Source of the DNA: BTRF01 sp036986255
GTDB lineage: Bacteria; Patescibacteriota; WWE3; 9FT-COMBO-53-11
Reading direction: 5' to 3'
Assembly: GCA_036986255.1 (NCBI GenBank)
Contig: BTRF01000032.1
Location: 1 to 7,493 of the forward strand
DNA length: 7,493 nt
Positions within the stretch are counted from its first letter, which is position 1, and every line of letters starts with the position of its first letter. Below the pieces are notes generated by a model. The model worked only from the letters and a program-made list of their open reading frames with translations. It searched no databases and was not told the origin of the DNA. Shown piece by piece: positions 5,226 to 7,493 of this stretch. The translations under genes and the position numbers were made by a program.

Positions 5226-5680
5226 TGGATAAAATCGCCGTTTTTCTGGCTCAATATCTGATTATTTTGTCAGTTTTGATTGTCCCCTACCTCTGGGTGA
5301 GAAGGGAGCGGCATGACCTTATCCGCATTGCGATATCTACTTTGGTTGCCTACGCCGCCGTCGAAATGCTTAAAACTTTAGCGGCGGCCCCGCGCCCGTT
5401 TGTGGCGGAGAGCTTTACCCCTCTTATTAACATGTCGGCGGCGGAGTTCTACGGCTCTTTTCCTTCCGGGCATGTGACCTTTCTAGCCGCTTTAGGCACG
5501 GCCGTGCTTTTCACTGAGAAAGTTCCCGGGCTGATCATGCTGGTGATCGCCGGATTGGTAGGTTGGGGTCGGGTGCTGGTGGGGGTTCACTACCCCGTGG
5601 ATGTCTTGGGAGGATTCCTCATTGGTATTATTACGGCCGGTTTGTTTAAGATTATTCACGACCGATTTCCCGTGTGGTGA
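5222..5680 (+). CDS. PAP2-family membrane phosphatase, possible undecaprenyl-PP phosphatase
   Basis: This 152-residue membrane protein carries the three phosphatase motifs of the PAP2 superfamily. C1 is K51-x6-R58-P59 (KTLAAAPRP), C2 is P81-S82-G83-H84, and C3 is G116-R117-x5-H123-x3-D127 (GRVLVGVHYPVD). H123 would be the phosphorylated nucleophile and H84 the proton donor. C3 has Gly where Ser is usual before the Arg. About five membrane helices are visible (residues 6-24, 34-51, 84-97, 103-120, 128-146), and the protein is shorter than typical members (170-220). BcrC-type members dephosphorylate undecaprenyl pyrophosphate; phosphatidate or phosphatidylglycerol-phosphate are other possible substrates. 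The start overlaps the preceding stop as ATGA; a second ATG follows at once at 5225. The adjacent uppP gene suggests a shared lipid-carrier role, which is an inference. Confidence 0.85.
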   Translation: MMDKIAVFLAQYLIILSVLIVPYLWVRRERHDLIRIAISTLVAYAAVEMLKTLAAAPRPFVAESFTPLINMSAAEFYGSFPSGHVTFLAALGTAVLFTEKVPGLIMLVIAGLVGWGRVLVGVHYPVDVLGGFLIGIITAGLFKIIHDRFPVW

Positions 5681-5698
5681 GGGAAGGTTATTCTGCTA

Positions 5699-6469
5699 AT
5701 GCCAATTTATCAAGCCGTCGTTTTAGGGATAATTCAAGGGGTAACGGAGATTTTTCCCATCTCCTCCTCTGGGCATTTGATCCTTTTTCCAGCCATTTTA
5801 GGTTGGGAGCCCCACTCCCTGGCCTTTGATGCCTCCTTGCACTTGGGGACCGCCTTTGCTCTTTTGGCCTACTTTGCCAAAGCTTGGATTGGTCTCTTAA
5901 CCTCCCGTTCCTACAAGCTGATTGGGTACATTCTGCTCTCCTCGGTGCCGGTGGGCTTGATAGGTCTTTGGGGGGCGGATTACATTGAGAAGAACTTCAG
6001 AAGCCCGCAGCTTGTTTCCCTAACCCTTGTGGGGGTGGCGGTATTAATGATCTTGGCCGAATTTGTTTACCGCAGGTTTAAGACGCACAAGGGCCAGGCC
6101 GGACTGATAGACGTTTTGGCGATTGGTTTTGCACAGACCTTGGCTTTGGTTCCGGGGGTTTCGCGCTCCGGAATTACAATTTTGGCGGGAATGGGGAGGG
6201 GTTTGGAACGGTCTAAATCGGCTTATTTTTCCTTTATGATTTCCCTGCCGATTGTTTTTGCGGCGGGTTTCTATCAGCTTTTTTCTGTCTATCGCGAGGG
6301 GCTCTTGGGCGTGCAGTGGGGGAGCTTTGCCGTGGGGATAGCTACATCTTTCATCGTGGGTGTCTTAGCGATTCGATTTTTGCTGAAAATTCTCCATCGG
6401 GTTTCCCTTCTCCCCTTTGCCGCCTATCGAATTGTTTTAGGACTGCTGATCCTGTTTTCTAGGTTTTAA
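5699..6469 (+). CDS. uppP: Undecaprenyl-diphosphatase UppP/BacA
   Basis: UppP removes one phosphate from undecaprenyl pyrophosphate in the cytoplasmic membrane, recycling the carrier for peptidoglycan and other wall polymers; overproduction gives bacitracin resistance. The 256 residues are slightly below the usual 265-275. The first signature is QGVTEIFPISSSGH (13-26), with Q13 and E17 of the (E/Q)xxxE motif and the SSSGH loop. H48 lies in SLHLGT. The second signature is PGVSRSGITI (152-161), with the key R156. Seven or eight membrane helices are visible, with a cytoplasmic segment at about 122-136 (VYRRFKTHKGQAGLID). It lies 18 bases after the PAP2 stop; a weak AAGG (5684-5687) is 11 bases before the ATG, so it is probably co-transcribed. 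It converges on the YkuK-like gene with only 8 bases between the stops and no strong terminator hairpin. Confidence 0.96.
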   Translation: MPIYQAVVLGIIQGVTEIFPISSSGHLILFPAILGWEPHSLAFDASLHLGTAFALLAYFAKAWIGLLTSRSYKLIGYILLSSVPVGLIGLWGADYIEKNFRSPQLVSLTLVGVAVLMILAEFVYRRFKTHKGQAGLIDVLAIGFAQTLALVPGVSRSGITILAGMGRGLERSKSAYFSFMISLPIVFAAGFYQLFSVYREGLLGVQWGSFAVGIATSFIVGVLAIRFLLKILHRVSLLPFAAYRIVLGLLILFSRF

Positions 6470-6477
6470 CCGTTATT

Positions 6478-6984
6478 TTAGGTGTGGCGATCGGCTACTT
6501 TGGAGGCCCCGAAGGACTCCGGTTTGGTCTTAACTTTGTATCCGTTTCCGGTGATCATCGCGACTACCTCGGAGATGATCTCCTTAGTTTTCCCGTTTTT
6601 TCCCACATCGACGTGTATCTCCAGCCCGAGTTGGAGCAATTCAGGAGCTCCTTTGAGATGGTAAATAAACTCATTTGCAAATTCCAGAGATGTTAAAGCC
6701 TCCTCGTAAATCCTTTCTTTGAGGGTGTAGGGACGAGTTTGGTTGTATCCCTGCCAGAAGTAAATTCCGCCTCCGCCGACCCGATGAACGACTAGGGCGG
6801 TGACGAATTCGACCCCCTTGCCGTTGTGTTCTTGGGAATCCGTTCCGATGATAATGCGGTATTGATAGTCGGGCGAGGCGTGAACGAATTTAGTGATCTT
6901 CTCAATCACTTGCGGGAAGGTTAGAGCTCCGTGGGTCGGGCTGTGAAAGGTTTTAATCTGTTTTACTTTTACTTTCTGCTGCAT
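6478..6984 (-). CDS. YkuK-family ribonuclease H-like protein (DUF458)
   Basis: The 168-residue protein matches the YkuK/DUF458 family, which is predicted to have an RNase H-like fold. No firm biochemical role is known to me. Family hallmarks are GTDSQEHNGKGVEFVTALV (47-65, D49 being the likely first metal ligand), the central E94-E95 region (RIYEEAL), HVDVGKNGKTKEII (124-137, D126) and the ending KPESFGASKVADRHT (154-168). These acidic residues suit a two-metal nuclease, which is an inference from the fold. The protein is soluble and has no signal peptide. Length is typical for the family. The ATG at 6984 has no Shine-Dalgarno within reach; a TATAAT (forward 6998-7003) lies 13 bases upstream. 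It diverges from secA across an 87-base gap. Confidence 0.88.
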   Translation of the reverse strand: MQQKVKVKQIKTFHSPTHGALTFPQVIEKITKFVHASPDYQYRIIIGTDSQEHNGKGVEFVTALVVHRVGGGGIYFWQGYNQTRPYTLKERIYEEALTSLEFANEFIYHLKGAPELLQLGLEIHVDVGKNGKTKEIISEVVAMITGNGYKVKTKPESFGASKVADRHT

Positions 6985-6997
6985 TTAACTGGTTCTT

Positions 6998-7003
6998 ATT
7001 ATA
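6998..7003 (-). promoter_or_regulatory. -10 box of the YkuK-like gene
   Basis: A consensus TATAAT on the minus strand ends 13 bases before the ATG, predicting a leader of about 6-7 bases. A strong purine tract, GGGGAGGAG, lies just upstream of this -10, too far away to serve as a ribosome site if transcription starts here. No good -35 is visible. Confidence 0.5.
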
Positions 7004-7057
7004 TCTCCTCCCCTTGGATATTCCTAGTGTTAGTACGGCGGAAACGGCAAGGGATTG

Positions 7058-7063
7058 TATACT
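7058..7063 (+). promoter_or_regulatory. -10 box of secA
   Basis: TATACT ends 8 bases before the secA ATG, which again predicts a leader of one or two bases. There is no Shine-Dalgarno between it and the ATG and no clear -35 at 16-18 bases upstream. The divergent -10 of the YkuK-like gene is about 55 bases away. Confidence 0.5.
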
Positions 7064-7071
7064 TGTATGGA

Positions 7072-7493
7072 ATGTTTTCTTTTTTAGCCAAATTTTTTGA
7101 CCTTAATGAGCGTGAGCTGGCAAAGCTTCGTCCGCGGGTGGGGAAGGTTAATTCTTTTGAGCCCGGGATTAAGAAGCTCTCGGATTCCAAGCTCAAAGGC
7201 AAGACGGCCGAGTTTCGTGAGCGCTTGAGGGAGGGGGAGACTCTTGATGATCTTCTGCCGGAAGCGTTTGCGGTAATGCGAGAGGCCTCCCGCCGCGCCA
7301 CCGGCATGCGCCACTTTGATGTTCAGATTTTAGCGGGGATTGTCCTTCACCAGGGAAAAAATATCGAGCAGAAGACCGGTGAGGGAAAGACCCTTTCGGC
7401 TATCTTGGCCCTTTACCTTAACGCCTTGGAGGGCAGGGGAGCTCATCTGGTTACCGTTAATGATTATCTGGCGCGGCGGGATACGGAATGGAT
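7072..7493 (+). CDS. secA: Protein translocase ATPase SecA, N-terminal part (3' truncated by window)
   Basis: SecA is the cytoplasmic ATPase that pushes preproteins through the SecYEG channel. The window holds 140 complete codons of a protein that is normally 800-900 residues. The N-terminal helix (FLAKFFDLNERELAKLRPRV) and the linker SDSKLKGKTAEFRERL are typical. MRHFDVQILAGIVLHQGK (79-96) is the Q-motif region. The Walker A motif is KTGEGKT (101-107), and VTVNDYLARRD (127-137) follows as in all SecAs. The usual AEMKTGEGKT reads IEQKTGEGKT here, a mild variation. The frame has no stop through the window edge. The ATG at 7072 is the sensible start; the ATG at 7067 is in another frame. No Shine-Dalgarno is present. 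Confidence 0.96.
   Translation, partial: MFSFLAKFFDLNERELAKLRPRVGKVNSFEPGIKKLSDSKLKGKTAEFRERLREGETLDDLLPEAFAVMREASRRATGMRHFDVQILAGIVLHQGKNIEQKTGEGKTLSAILALYLNALEGRGAHLVTVNDYLARRDTEW

Noticed and set aside
6470..6477. Terminator between uppP and the YkuK-like gene
   Set aside because: Only GGTTTTAACC-type short symmetry is present across the ends, without a stable stem or U-tract.
7007..7015. GGGGAGGAG on the minus strand as the Shine-Dalgarno of the YkuK-like gene
   Set aside because: It lies more than 20 bases before the ATG and upstream of the TATAAT, so it would not be in the predicted transcript.

Overview
The window is a dense bacterial housekeeping segment of about 50% GC by eye, with short intergenic gaps and no mobile element, CRISPR array or insertion sequence that I can see. 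The gene products are ordinary bacterial ones: GreA, class II LysRS, bacterial SerRS, UppP and SecA. UGA acts as a normal stop, closing the methyltransferase-like and PAP2 genes, so the UGA-glycine code of Gracilibacteria and Absconditabacteria is excluded. Several genes have a -10-like box 6-13 bases before the ATG and no Shine-Dalgarno sequence, which suggests leaderless or near-leaderless mRNAs. That trait, the small proteins and the divergent LysRS, SerRS and SecA sequences fit a Candidate Phyla Radiation (Patescibacteria) genome. This is an inference of moderate confidence, not a demonstrated assignment.

Layout, left to right. (1) The 3' end of an unrecognised + strand gene (1-111). (2) A small two-helix potassium-channel-like protein with a degenerate selectivity filter (169-459). 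It converges, over a hairpin, on a minus-strand HExxH metallopeptidase-like gene (467-982). (3) A promoter-dense region (about 1009-1244): the metallopeptidase promoter and the tRNA-Glu(CTC) promoter diverge and overlap. The tRNA gene (1087-1162) is followed by a good promoter for greA, a perfect 14-bp palindrome and a terminator-like hairpin in the greA leader. (4) greA (1324-1785), then lysS (1820-3268), then serS (3338-4579); lysS and serS each have a near-identical extended -10 box 9 bases before the ATG. (5) A tightly packed run follows serS: a spermidine-synthase-like methyltransferase-fold protein (4551-5225), a PAP2 lipid phosphatase (5222-5680) and UppP/BacA (5699-6469). (6) A minus-strand YkuK-family RNase H-like gene (6478-6984) converges on uppP and diverges from secA (7072 to the window end, truncated).

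How the genes work together. greA, tRNA-Glu, lysS and serS serve transcription elongation and translation. The PAP2 protein and UppP are unrelated enzyme families that could both dephosphorylate undecaprenyl pyrophosphate, the lipid carrier for wall synthesis. SecA drives protein export. I find no clear undescribed multi-gene system. The most unusual points are the channel filter, the paired lipid phosphatases, the SpeE-like protein without aminopropyltransferase acidic residues, the leaderless promoter pattern and the structured greA leader.
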